DNA of 64,000 bases from an uncultured Paracoccaceae bacterium (GTDB lineage Bacteria; Pseudomonadota; Alphaproteobacteria; Rhodobacterales; Rhodobacteraceae): positions 1 to 64,000 of the forward strand of contig CATOSB010000010.1 in assembly GCA_951812305.1 (NCBI GenBank), written 5' to 3'. A model generated the notes under the pieces. The model worked only from the letters and a program-made list of their open reading frames with translations, searched no databases and was not told the DNA's origin. This document shows, piece after piece, positions 42,382 through 54,400 of the stretch (positions are counted from its first letter, which is position 1; each line of letters starts with the position of its first letter). The translations under genes were made by a program, and so were the position numbers.

Positions 42382-42407
42382 ACATCAAAATTTGCCAATT
42401 TTGATGT
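42382..42407. promoter_or_regulatory. Perfect inverted repeat upstream of the relaxase gene
   Basis: ACATCAAAAT (42382-42391) and ATTTTGATGT (42398-42407) with a 6 bp centre. It ends 18 bp before the relaxase ATG and is an AT-rich island in GC-rich DNA. Likely an operator for a transfer repressor, or a relaxase-bound hairpin. Confidence 0.6.
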
Positions 42408-42425
42408 ACTCTGTATGCTCCCGGC

Positions 42426-45400
42426 ATGGCGAGCCCGCATTTCAACGTTTCGATCGTGTCCCGTTCCACCGGGGGAAGTGCGGTTGCGTCGGCCGCATAT
42501 CGTCATGCGGCGCGGATGCGGTCGGATCTCCGGGGGGAGGTGCGTGACTATTCGGAGAAGGCGGCGGAGCTTGCGCATTCGGAGCTATCGCTGCCGGAGA
42601 ATGCGCCTGGCTGGGCGCGCGAGGCGTTCGGGGAGGTGGCGTTCGGGCGGGCGCTTGCGGCGGTTCTGGCCGAGGCGGGACGGGAGGTTTCGGAAGGGGA
42701 GGCGGCACGTCTGGCCTGGGCGCGGGTGAGCCAGGCTTTGTGGAATTCGGTGGAGGAAGCCGAGGAGCGTCTGAACCGCAAACGTGCAACGGCCCGTCTT
42801 GCCCGAAGCCTGACGATTGCGCTTCCGCGGGTGCTGGGTCGTGAGACGCAGATCGAGCTGATGCGGGGCTATGTGGCGTCGGCGTTCGCGTCGCGGGGGA
42901 TGGTCGCGGACTGGGTTATTCACGATAAGGGGGACGGCAATCCGCATGCGCATGTGATGCTGACGTTGCGGGATATTGGCGACGAGGACTGGGGTCGCAA
43001 GAACCGGGCGTGGAACCGGGCGGATGTTCTGGCGGGCTGGCGAAAGGGCTGGCAGGCGCATGCCAATCTCGCACTTGAGCGGGCGGGGTTTTCGGAGCGT
43101 GTGGATCTGCGGTCGCTGGAAGAGCAGGGGCTTGATCTGGCACCGGAGGGCTACAATCCGCATGTGGCCGAACACGCGGAGCGGGTTGGCGATGTGGCGC
43201 GGGAGAGGATGCGGTGTTCGGAGGTGCGGGAACGCAACCGGGCGTATCTGGTGGCGCATCCCGAGCATATCATTGCGGTGGTGCAGATGGGGCAGGCGCA
43301 GTTCACGAAGGGCGATCTTCTTGAGGCGCTGGCGGTGCGGCTGGGGGTTGAGGCGGAGGGTCTGGACCGGACGATGGTTGCGGCGGTGGAGGGGTCGGAC
43401 GATCTGGTTCCGCTGGTGGCGCGGACGGCGGGAGGCGATCAGCTTTACATCAGCCGGGCGAAGGCGGAGATGGCGGGTCAGCTGGCGCGGGATGCGACGG
43501 CGCTTGCGGAGGGTCGGCTCAAAGCGGGGGTCGTCCCGGAGGATCCGTTCGAGACGGGGACCGGGCCGGTGCTGGTGGATATTGAACGGGAGGGGGATGA
43601 TGAAGACGGAAGACATTCTGCGGGTGATGAGGGACGCGGAGGTGCCGGGGGATCCGGACGCGGAGGAGCCGCTGGACGCGGCGGGGCGGGAGAGCGTGGT
43701 TCGGCTGCTGGAGGCGCGCAGGGGCGCGGCCCCTCCGCGGCTGTCGTCCGGGAGGCGCTGAGCGCGCGGGCGGAGGATCTCTTTCGGTCGGCCTTCGGGG
43801 AGCCGGCACGTTCGGGCGCGCGGGAATGGCGGGCGAAGGAGAATGCGGGGCTTGCGATGCAGATGCAGGCCCCCCGACGCGGTCTCTGGCACGATCACAC
43901 GGCGGGGACGGGGGGCGATCTTCTCGATCTCGTGGCGGTGACGTGGTGCGGGCTGGGGTCCGCGCGGGACGATTTTCCAAAGGTTCTGGAAGAGGCGGCA
44001 CGGTTCACCGGGGTCGGGGCGATCGGTGAGAGCGATGCGTTCCGGGCGCGGGCGGCAAAGCGGGCGAAACAGGTTGCGGCGGAAGGGGCGCGGGAGGGCG
44101 CGCGCCGCGCCGCGCTGGTCAGGAGGCTGGCGGAGGCGTCCCTGCCGGTAGAGGGCACGCCGGCGGCGGCTTATCTGGCGTCGCGGGGGATCACCGATCT
44201 GCCGGGGGAGGGGATCGGGTATCTGCCGCCGGTTCCGGGGGCGGGTGTTTTGCACCGCGATCACGGCGCGCTGGTGGTCTGGGCCAGGGATGATGAGGGC
44301 CGCATCCAGGGGGGTCAGCGCATTCTGATCGACGCGGAGGGGGGCAAGGCTGCGGTGGAGATCGCCAAGCCGTCATTCGGGGCGATCGCCGGTCTGCCCG
44401 CGCGGTTACCGGCGCGGGCGGCCATGGAGGGAGAGGGCTGGAATGCGCCGGGCACGCCCGGTTCAGCACCGGACCCACTGATCATAGCCGAGGGGCCCGA
44501 GAGCGCTTTGTCGATTTGGGCGGCGACGGGGTGCGAGACCTGGGCGGTGTTCGGGGTGTCGGGGTGGAAGAGCGCGCCGGTTCCGTTGGACCGCGAGGTG
44601 ATCCTTGCGCCGGACCGGGATGCGGCCGACAGCCCGGCGGGGCGGGCGTTTCGGGCGGCGGTGGCGCATCATCTGGGCCGGGGCTGTCGGCTGAGGGTTG
44701 CGGTGGCCCCGGAGGAGACGGACTCGAAGCGGGATCTGAACGATACGCATCGCCGCGCGGGGGCGGAGGCGGTGCGCGCGGCGATTGCGGCGGCCCGGGA
44801 GGTGGTGCGCTGGCTTCCGGGCGAACTGAATGCGGGTCAGCGGGACGCGGCGGAGGCGATGCTCGGGCCGGACCGGCTGACGCTGGTGAAGGGCCATGCG
44901 GGGACGGGCAAGACCTTCACGCTGGGGGCGGTGGCTGAGGCGTGGCAGTCGCGCGGGGTACGGGTTCTTGCGGGGGCGCCGTCGGCGAAGGCGACGCAGG
45001 CGCTCGGGGAAATCGCCGGGATCGAGGCGGCGACGCTGGCGGCGTGGGAATCGCGGTGGGCGCGCGGCGAGGCGCAGATGGACGGCCCGTTCGTGTTCCT
45101 CATGGACGAGGCGGGGATGGTGGGTCTCGGGCAATGGTCGCGGATCGGGGCGCGGGTGGCGGCGCTGGGGGGCAAGCTGATCGCGGTGGGCGATCCCGAC
45201 CAGTTGCAGCCGGTGTCGGATCTGTCGGGCTGGCAGGCGGCGGAACGCGAGGCGGGTGCGGTGCCGGTGATGGACATGGTGATCCGGCAGAAGGATGCGG
45301 AAGACCGGACCGCGGTTGCGGGTCTGGCGCGCGGCGGGTCGGAGCGTGTGGCGGGCTTGCGGCATTTCATGGGGGCGGTGGAGCCGCTGCCGCCATCGCC

Positions 45401-48400
45401 GGAGGTGGCCCGGCTCTGGGAGGGGTCGCGTGCGTCCGGGGAGACCTGCCTCGCGGTGGCGCCGTCGAACCCGGAGGTCTGGGCGCTGAACGATGCGCTG
45501 CGCGCGGTGGAGATCGGGCGGGGCTGGATTGACACCGGCCACACGGAGACGATCCACATCCGCCGCTGGCAGGGCGAGGGCAAGACCCGCCGGAGCGAGG
45601 TGGTGACGATTCCGGTGGCGCCGGGGGACCGGGTGATGCTGATGCGGGAGAATGACGAGGATGGGATCGCGGCGAATTCTTTGGGCACGATTGCGGCGGT
45701 GAGCCATGCGGGTCTTTCGGTGCGTTTCGACGGGATGGCGGATCCGGTGATCTTCGCAACGTCCGGGGTTCTGGATATCGATTACGGTTATGCGGCGACG
45801 GGTTGGCGGGCGCGGGGCATGGCGGTGGATCATGCGCTGGTGACGAAGACGGCGCGGAGCCACAGGCCGTCGAAGGCGGGTCGTGTGACGGAGATCGATC
45901 CGCCGGATGCGGTGGACGGGATCGCGGCGGCCTGGGCGGCAGACATGGGCCTTCGGCCGGAGGCCGGCCGGATCGCGCTGGCGGCGACCAATGCCGATGT
46001 GCGGGCGCTCAACGATGCGATCCGGGCGCGGCTGCGGGCGCCGGAGGGTGCGGCCGGGGAGGATCCACTGACGTACCAGCCCGACGGGATGCGGATTGTG
46101 ATCGAGCGCGTGGACCGCTCAGGGGTGGGCTCGCGGCAGCGGGTGGAGATTGTGCTTTCGCCAGGGGACCGGGTGATGCTGACGCGGCCTTTGCCGGAGT
46201 TCGATCTGCCGCGCTCGGGGTTCGGGACGGTTCTGTCGGTGGGCCCGGGGCGGTTGAGGCTGGCGATGGACGGGCGTGAGGCCCCGGTGGAGATCGATCC
46301 GACCGCGTTTCCGCATCTCGATTACGGCTATGCGGCGACGGTGCACAAGTCGCAGGGCATGACGGTGGACGAGAGCTACGTGCTGCCGCACCGGCGGATG
46401 GACTGTCACAGCGTCTATGTGGCGCTCAGCCGGCATCGTGAGCGGGTGAGGGTGTTCGCGCGGTCGGGGCATCTGGACCGGGCGGAGCAGCTGATCGATC
46501 TGGGCCAGCGCTCTCCGGACGCGGTGGCGGAGGCGCCGCGTCGGCGGGGTATCCGGTCGATGGTGCCGCTTCCGGCGAGGGATATTCTCGAACGGCGTCC
46601 GGACTGGACCGGACCGGGGCATGTCGTGCGGGCGGGTGATTTTGCGGGCGATCGGCATCTCATGTCGGTGGGCACCCGGATCGCGGGGCTGCTGGCGGCC
46701 GATCATGCCGGGGACGATCCGCTGCTGGTGGCGGGGGAGGACCCCGGGGATTATACGCGTGAGCCGACACGGGTGATCGACGATCTGGTCCGGCGCAATG
46801 GTGTGATCCGTGCGGAGGAGGTGGCGGGGGTTCTGGCGCGCCAGGTCTCCGATCCCGAGACCTTTCTGCGGCTCTTCCGCGAGGCGATGGCGCATAAGGA
46901 TCTGGTCTCGCTGCCGGCGTCCCGGTCGCTGCCGGGGTCCCGGTCGGTGGAGGGCGGGGACGATGCGGCGCGCGATGAACCCTGGGTCTACACGACCGGG
47001 GGGCAGCTCGGGGCGGAGCTTGCGGCGCTGGACCGGGGGATGCGGCTGGCGGCGGCTGATCCGGGTGGAGCTGAAACAGGTGACGTTCTGCCGGAGGCTG
47101 AGCCACAGATGCCTGACACCCCCGATCTTTCCGGGGATCAGCGGCGCGCGGTGGCCCATGCGCAGGGCGCGGGGGGCGTGAGGATCATCGAGGGACCTGC
47201 GGGGAGCGGCAAGACACGGGTTGCGGCGGCGCTGGCGCGGGCCGAGCGGGAAGCGGGGCGGGTTGTCACGGTGGTGGCGCCGACGGCGGCGCTGGCGGCG
47301 GAAGGGGTCGAGGCGATCACGCCGGGCGCGTTCTTCTCCGATCCGGTCTTGCCGAAAGAGGCGGGCAGCCCCGCACGGGTGGTTATTCTCGACGATGCGC
47401 AGGGTCTCGGGATCGATCACGCAGAGGTGATGATGGCGCGGTGTCAGGGCATGGGGGCGAAGCTGGTGGCGCTGGTGAACCCCGAGCGGCGGGGCGTACC
47501 GGTGTTCCGGACGCTGGGCGACCGGATCGGGAGGGCACGCCTGACAGGCCTTCATGGGGTGTCAGGGCCGCATCGGGAGATCGCGGAGGGTCTGCGCGCG
47601 GGCGGCGGGGACGCGGAACGGGCGCTGCGGTCCCTGGCGGACCGCGGTCATCTCACTGCGACGGGCACAGCGGAGGCGGCGCTCGGGGCGGTGGCGAAGG
47701 CTTATGTGTCGGACCGGAGTTCCGACCGTCTGGCGCTGGCCTGGAGCCGGGCGGATGCGGATCGGCTGACGGAGGCGATCCGGGCGCGGCTCGATGCGAC
47801 CGATCCGGGCCGCGCGGCGTTTGTGGCGGCAGAGCATGGCGGGCTCAAGGGTCTGAAGCCCGGGGACATCGTCCGGTTCCCGGCCGCGGGGGCTTATGGC
47901 CGGCCCTCGGTGGCGGGCAAGGCGGGAAGCAATTTGCCGGCGGAACAGGGGGCTCCGATCCGGCGGGGGGATGTGGCCGAGGTTCTGGGCGCTGCGGAGG
48001 GCGGCGGTCTCCGGCTGCGGCTCACGGGAGTGGATGGCACGCGGGAGATCGCGGTGGCGCCGGAGGGTCCGGGGACGGCCTCACGCTCCCTGCCTCCCTG
48101 GCGGTTCGCGTTTGCCTCCACCATCGCGGCGGCCTCGGGGCGGCGGCACGAGAGTGTGCATGTGCTTTTGAGCCCGGCCATGGACCGGGAGGTGGTGAGT
48201 ACGGCGGCGCTGGTGTCGCGGGCGCGGGTCAGCATGGCGCTGCCGGTGGATCCCGCCCGTCTCGATGCGGCGCTCGCCAAACTGGCGGCACGGGAGCGTT
48301 TGCCGCGCTCGGTGCTCGATCACGGCTTTGACCCGGGCCGGGCGGCGGAGGCGGCGGGCCGGGCAGGGGACCAGGTGGCTCCGCCCGCGGTTAAGCCTGC

Positions 48401-51400
48401 GGCGCTCTCCATGGAAGATCCCGAGGGTCTTTCGCCTGTGGAGGTCGCGGCGCTAACCACGGTGCCGACGGTCTCGCGGTCGCGCACGGAGGCGGCGCGC
48501 GCCAACAGGGTGTTCCTGAAGGCCCATCCCGATCATGCGGTGGTGATTGTGGCGGCGGATCGCCCGGTCTTCACGGAAGCCGATCTGCGGCAGGCCTTGC
48601 GCGCGCGTCTCGGGCAGGAGGTGAGCGAGGCGCGTCTGCGCCGCCTCGGGGACCGTGCGATGCGCTCGAAGGCGCTTTTGCGTCTGGAGCGTGCCGCCCC
48701 GGACGGATCGCCGCAATACATGACCACGGCGCGGGCGGCGCTGGCGCGGGATGCGGCGCGGGATGCGCGGGCGCTGGCGGGCGGGAGGTTCGCGCCGGGA
48801 GACGCCCCGGTCCTGCGGCCTGATGCGCTCGAGGCTCTGAACCACGCGCAGCGGCTGGCGGCGGAGGCGATGCTGGACGATGCGCGTCTCACGCTGGTGC
48901 AGGGCCATGCGGGGACGGGCAAGACCTTCGCGCTGCGGGCGGCGGCGGAGGCGTGGACGGCGCGCGGGGTTCGGGTGCTTGCGGGGGCGCCCTCGGGCAA
49001 GGCGGTGTCGGAGCTTGAGGGGATCGAGGGTGTCGAGGCGGCGACGCTGGCGGCCTGGGAGGCCCGGTGGGCGAGGGGCGAGGGTCCGGCGGGTGGCGGG
49101 TTCGTGTTCATCATGGACGAGGCGGGCATGGTGGGGGCCGGCGCGTGGTCGCGGATCCAGGGCCGCATCCGGGCGCTGGGGGGCAAGCTCATCGCGGTGG
49201 GCGATCCCGATCAGTTGCAGCCGGTCTCGGATATTCCGGGCTGGGCGATCGCGGAGCGGGCCTCGGGCGCAGGCGCGGTGGTGATCGACACGGTGCGGCG
49301 TCAGTCGGACATGATGGATGCGCAGGCCACCGAGGCGCTGGCGCGCGGTGGCGACAATGCGGCGAGTGCGATCGGCTATTATGACGGGAAGGGCGCGCTG
49401 CGGCTGGCCCCGGAGGTGCTGGCCGATCCCGTCGGGTCCATCGCGCGGGATTATTACGAGCCGAAGACCGGCAGCCGGATCGCGCTGGCTTATACCAACC
49501 GGGACGTGCATGCGCTGAACGATTGCGTCCGGGCCGAGGCGCTGGCGCGCGGCATCGTGGACCCGGCGAGCCTGCGGCATTACGGCACGATCACCCGGGA
49601 GCAGCGCGAGGGGGCGGGGGTGAAGACCGTCCGTGTGCCTCTGGAGATCGGTGTGGGCGAGCGGATCATGCTGACCGCGCCGCATCCTGAGTTGGGGCTG
49701 GCGCGGTCGTCCTTCGGGACGGTGACGCGGACGGGCGCGGGGGAGATAGCTGTCCGGTTCGACGGGCGGGAGGAGGACGTGACGCTCGATCCCTGGACGT
49801 TCCGGGATATCGACTACGGCTATGCGGCGACGGTGCACAAGTCGCAGGGCATGACGGCGGACGCGGTCTTCGTGCTGCCGCATCGCCAGATGCACCGCCA
49901 TGCGGCTTACGTGGCGCTGAGCCGGCACCGGGAGCATCTGGCCGTCTACGGGCGTGTGGGTCACATGGAATGTGCGGCCGATCTGGTGGGGCTGGCCCAG
50001 GCGGCGGGTCATCTCGACATGGACCTGCCGGCGGATGCGGAGCGTCCCCCGGGCGGCATGGTGCCCGGTGCGGAGGGTCTCGGGCTTTCGGGCCGCGCCG
50101 ACTGGCGGGCCTCGGGGGTGGAGATGACGCGGACGGGGTTTGCCGGCGATGCGGAACTGATGGGGATCGCGGAGCGGCGCGCGGGGCTGATGGCAGGCAC
50201 CTGGCGCAGGGGGGGCGATCCGGTGGCGGGGGAGGATCCGCGCGGCTATGCGCGCCATCCCCACCGGGTGATCGACGATCTGATCGCGCGGGGCTCGGTG
50301 ATCCGGGCTGAGGATGTGGCGGACCGGCTTGCGCGGGCGGTCTCCGACCCCGAGACCTTCCTGCGGCTCTTCCGTGCGGCCATGTCCCATCCCGACCTGA
50401 TTGCGCTTGGGGAGCGTCAGCCCGGGCCGAAGAAAGACGATGGATCGCCCCGCGCCCGGGTCTACACGACGAGGACGCAGCTTGAGGCGGAACTGGATGC
50501 GGTGGATCGCGGTGTGCGTCTGGCGCTGGCGGGGGCACCGGAGCGGGCCCCGCGACCGGCCCGGATGGACCGGGTGCTGAAGGTGGCGGGGGAGAGGCTC
50601 GATCCCGATCAGGTGGCGGCGCTTGGTCATGCGCTGGCCCCGGGGCGGCTCAGGCTGGTGCGGGGCGGAGCGGGGAGCGGCAAGACACGGGTTGCGGGCG
50701 AGATCGCGGCGGCATATGCGGCGGCGGGCTGGCAGGTGCTGGCGGTCGCGCCCGGCGGGGCGGGTCTCGATAGTCTCCGCGATGCCGGAGTGGCGCGGCC
50801 CCGGACGCTGGCGCGGTTTCTGGGGGAGACCGAAGGCGCTGCGCCTAGAGCGTTTCCAGGATCGAATGAGATCAACAGCGCTGCCTCTCCCTTCGGTCGA
50901 ACGCGCAGTCGATCAGAGTTTGATCTCAACAATCCATGGAAACGCGTTAAAGTCACGCTCGATCCCGCCACGGTGGTGATTCTCGACGATGCCGGTCGGC
51001 TGGGGGGCCGGGAGGCGACAGAGCTTCTCGGGCGCATCGAGGCCAGCGGGGCGAAGCTTGTGGCCTGTCTCGACGAGGGCACGCATGTTCCGCCGGAGGC
51101 GGGTCCGGTGTTCCGGGCGCTGGAAACCCGGGTGGGCGCGGCGCGCCTGGTGCGCAACCGTCGCCATGTCGGCTATATCACCGGGGTTCTGGAAGGTCTG
51201 GAGGCCGGCGGCGCCCGCGCCGAGGCGGCGGCGGTGGATCTCGACGAGATCGGGCTTGTCCAGTCCGTGGGCACGGCGCGGGAGGCGCTGCGGCAGGTGG
51301 CGCGGGATTATGTGGAGGACGGGATCGACGACCGGATCGCGCTGGCCTGGTCCCGGGCGGATGCGGACCGGCTGACGCGAGCCATCCGCGCCGAATATGA

Positions 51401-54400
51401 CCGGGTGAGGCCGGAGCGCGCGGCGTTCGCGGCGGACGAAGCGGGTCCGCTTGAGGGTCTCAGGCCGCAGGACCGGATCCGGTTCATGGGGTCGACGCCG
51501 TGGGTGCCGGTGTCGGAGACGGACGCTCCCCCGCGTCTCAGCGCCGGGGAGACGGCGGTGGTGCTGGGCCGTGACGGGAAGACGGGCGGTCTCGTGCTCG
51601 CCGTGGGCGAAGATCCCGGAGAGGTCCGCGAGGTGGTTCTGGGGCGGGATATGGAGGGCATTCCGGAGTGGCGCTTTGCCTTCGCGGGTACGATCCATGG
51701 TGAGATGGGCCGCGCGCGGGGGAGCGTTCACCTTCTGGCCGCACGGGGGATGAACCGGCAGGTGCTGGCGAGCGCCATCGCGCTTCATGAGCGCGAGTTC
51801 CATATGGTGGCGCCGTGCGCGCAGGCGCGTGTCGGAGAGATGCTGTTGCGCATCGCGCGGCGGGATGCGGGGGCGGAGAGCGTTCTGGATTACGGCTTCG
51901 ATCCGGCGCTCGGCGCACGGGAGGCGCTCAGGGGTCATTCAGGCGAGCCACAGGCGCGGGAGGACGGTGACATCGCCAAAGCGATGCGGCGGTTCCGGGA
52001 GATGACGGGTCTGGGCTTTGCGAAGGGCAGCGCGCCGCTCTCCGGCGGTGTCGGGGCCGAGGTTCTGGCGGAGGTGCTCGGCGCGGCGGCGCTCCGGGAG
52101 GGCGCGGCCCCGGCGGGCGCGGATCGCGGTGCGGTGGAGGAGATGGTGCGGACCCTTTCCGATCCGCGCGCCTGGCGGAAGGTGCTGCGGCAGCTGCCGG
52201 GAGACGTTCCGGCCATGGCGGACCGCGAGGCCGAACGGATCGCGGGCGCGGATCATGAGGGGCGTCTTCTGAGCGTGGGACGGATGCTGGCGCGGGGCGC
52301 GGTCGTGGCCGCCGCACTTGGCGAGGACCGGCTGGCCGGTCTCTTCCGGGACGGGCTGACGCTCTATGGCAAGCGGGCGGAGATGGCGCGGGCGGAGGGG
52401 CGCCTTGCGGAGCTGGTGCCCGGGCCGGTTGCGCCGGAGAGTTTCCCCGATCCGCGTGTGCGCGCGGAGGCAGAGAGGGCGAAAGAGATGCGGAGGTCCC
52501 GCCCGCGCCGGGGCCGGTCGCTATTCGCGGGTGTGCGTTTCGATGCGTCGGACGAGCAGGTCGCCCGGGAGGCGCTGGCGCTCTGGGGGCTGGGGCCGCC
52601 TGCGCGCGCGGGAACCAGGCCCCGGGCCTATGCCGCCGCGGTGGCGGAAAGAAGAGAGGTCCGAAGGAAAGGGGTGCGCGATGCGGACCTGAGCCGTGCG
52701 CGTTCCGGGCGGGATATCCGTGAAGAGCCCGGCCCGGAGCGGATCGAAAGCGATGTGGCGGCACCGGATTACGTTCGGGCAGCGGTGGAGGGGCCGGGCG
52801 GGCCCTGGGGTGTGGGTGCGGGTGCCGCGCCGGGATCAGGTTCGGACAGGGTGCGCGAGGATTTGGCGCTTGTTCTGGCCATGGCGATCAGCCGTCATGT
52901 GCCCCTCGGCGACGCGGTGCACAAAGACCCCGATCTCGCGAAGTCCATCGCCCGGATGCTCGATGCGACAGGGTATGAACAGGGCGAGGGGCCCGGGGCG
53001 TGGGCCGCGCGCGCCGCCGAGGATGGACCTCCCGAACTCGCCGCTGCCGTTGGGATGGCCCTGAACGCGGGGCCGTTGCCGGATGCGGACGCGCTGCGCA
53101 AGGAGCGGGCCGATATTCTGGGTCATCTGACCGGGGGCGGGGAGCGGCTGCCGGAGGATCTGGTCGAGCGCATGGGCGCTAGTTTTACGCAGTCGGAGAT
53201 ATGGGCGCTTTATGAAGTGACCGAAGAGCTGCCCTCCAGCCTGCCCGTGCCCGATGCGGCGGCGCGCGCGAATGCGGCCCGGCATCTGGGGCGCGAGGCC
53301 GCGCGGCGGCAGGGGCCGGAACATACACAACAACAGGAGAGAGACGATATGGCTGAGACAGAGACGCGGTCCCGCGAGGATATCCGGCACGGGGTGCTGG
53401 GCGCGATGCTGGTGAGGAATGTCACCCAGGCGACATTCGATGATCTGGGCAAGGGGTTCACGTTCAGGGAGATTCAGGCGTTGAAAAACCCTGAGATGGC
53501 GCTGCCCGAAAGTCTGCCGGAGATGACGGCGGCGGATCGGAAGTCTATCGCCGCCGCGCTGGAGGCGGGTCCGCCGAAACCGGAGACGCAGGGCGCGCCG
53601 GCAGAGCCGCCCTTTGTGCCGGACCCGAAATATATCGGCATGGCGTTGCAACTGGCGGTGGCGATCACCGAGCGGGTGGATGGGGAGAACCCGGTGCACC
53701 GGCGCGATCTGGTGCGCGATATCCAGACGCTGCTCAAGGCCGCAGACCGGGCGGAGACCCTGCCGCAGGAGCGCGTGAATGAGGTGGCGATGGCGCTGGC
53801 AAAAGACCGGGTCACGCTGGAAACCAAACTTGCATTGGGCAGGAAGATCGACGGCGAAAAGTTCGATGCTCTGGTGTTCCGGTACGCCCTCAGTGAGCGC
53901 AACACGGAAGGCACTCACCCGTTGCAGGTGAGCGGCAGTTCGAAGCAGAAGGCCTATGACACCAGCGTCGGGGAATGGCTGGAGGAGGCGTTTACGAAAG
54001 GCTTCGGACCGACGCAAACTGAGGTGACGGTGGCGCGGGTCGCCAGCCTGCCCGATCTGCCGCAAGAGGCAAAGAGCGTCGTGGAGGCGATGAAGCGATT
54101 GTTCCGGGCCGGATCTATCAGGACATATGAAGGCATCCGGAAGGATCGGTTGGCCTTGCTTGGTGAAATTGCGGATGTTGAACGGCGGCCAAACGATCCA
54201 CCAGAGTTTCTGGCGCGGATTTACCGGAACTTCACGCATCGGGAGGTGTTGGCGTTGACACAGCCTGATTCAGAGATGCCCGCAACACTGCCGGAAATTG
54301 ATGCCGCGCGTCGCGCTGACATCGCCCAGGGTCTGAAAACCATCACAAACAATGACGGTATCGGCTACCGTTGGTACGCTTGGTGCAATGCCGCGAAGTC

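Noticed and set aside
42585..50630. Very long minus-strand frames opposite the relaxase (e.g. 42585-44264, 44463-45863, 48453-50630)
   Set aside because: In this GC-rich DNA the antisense frame lacks stops by composition. The sense strand has clear relaxase and helicase motifs throughout; the antisense frames are Arg/Pro-rich and without domains.
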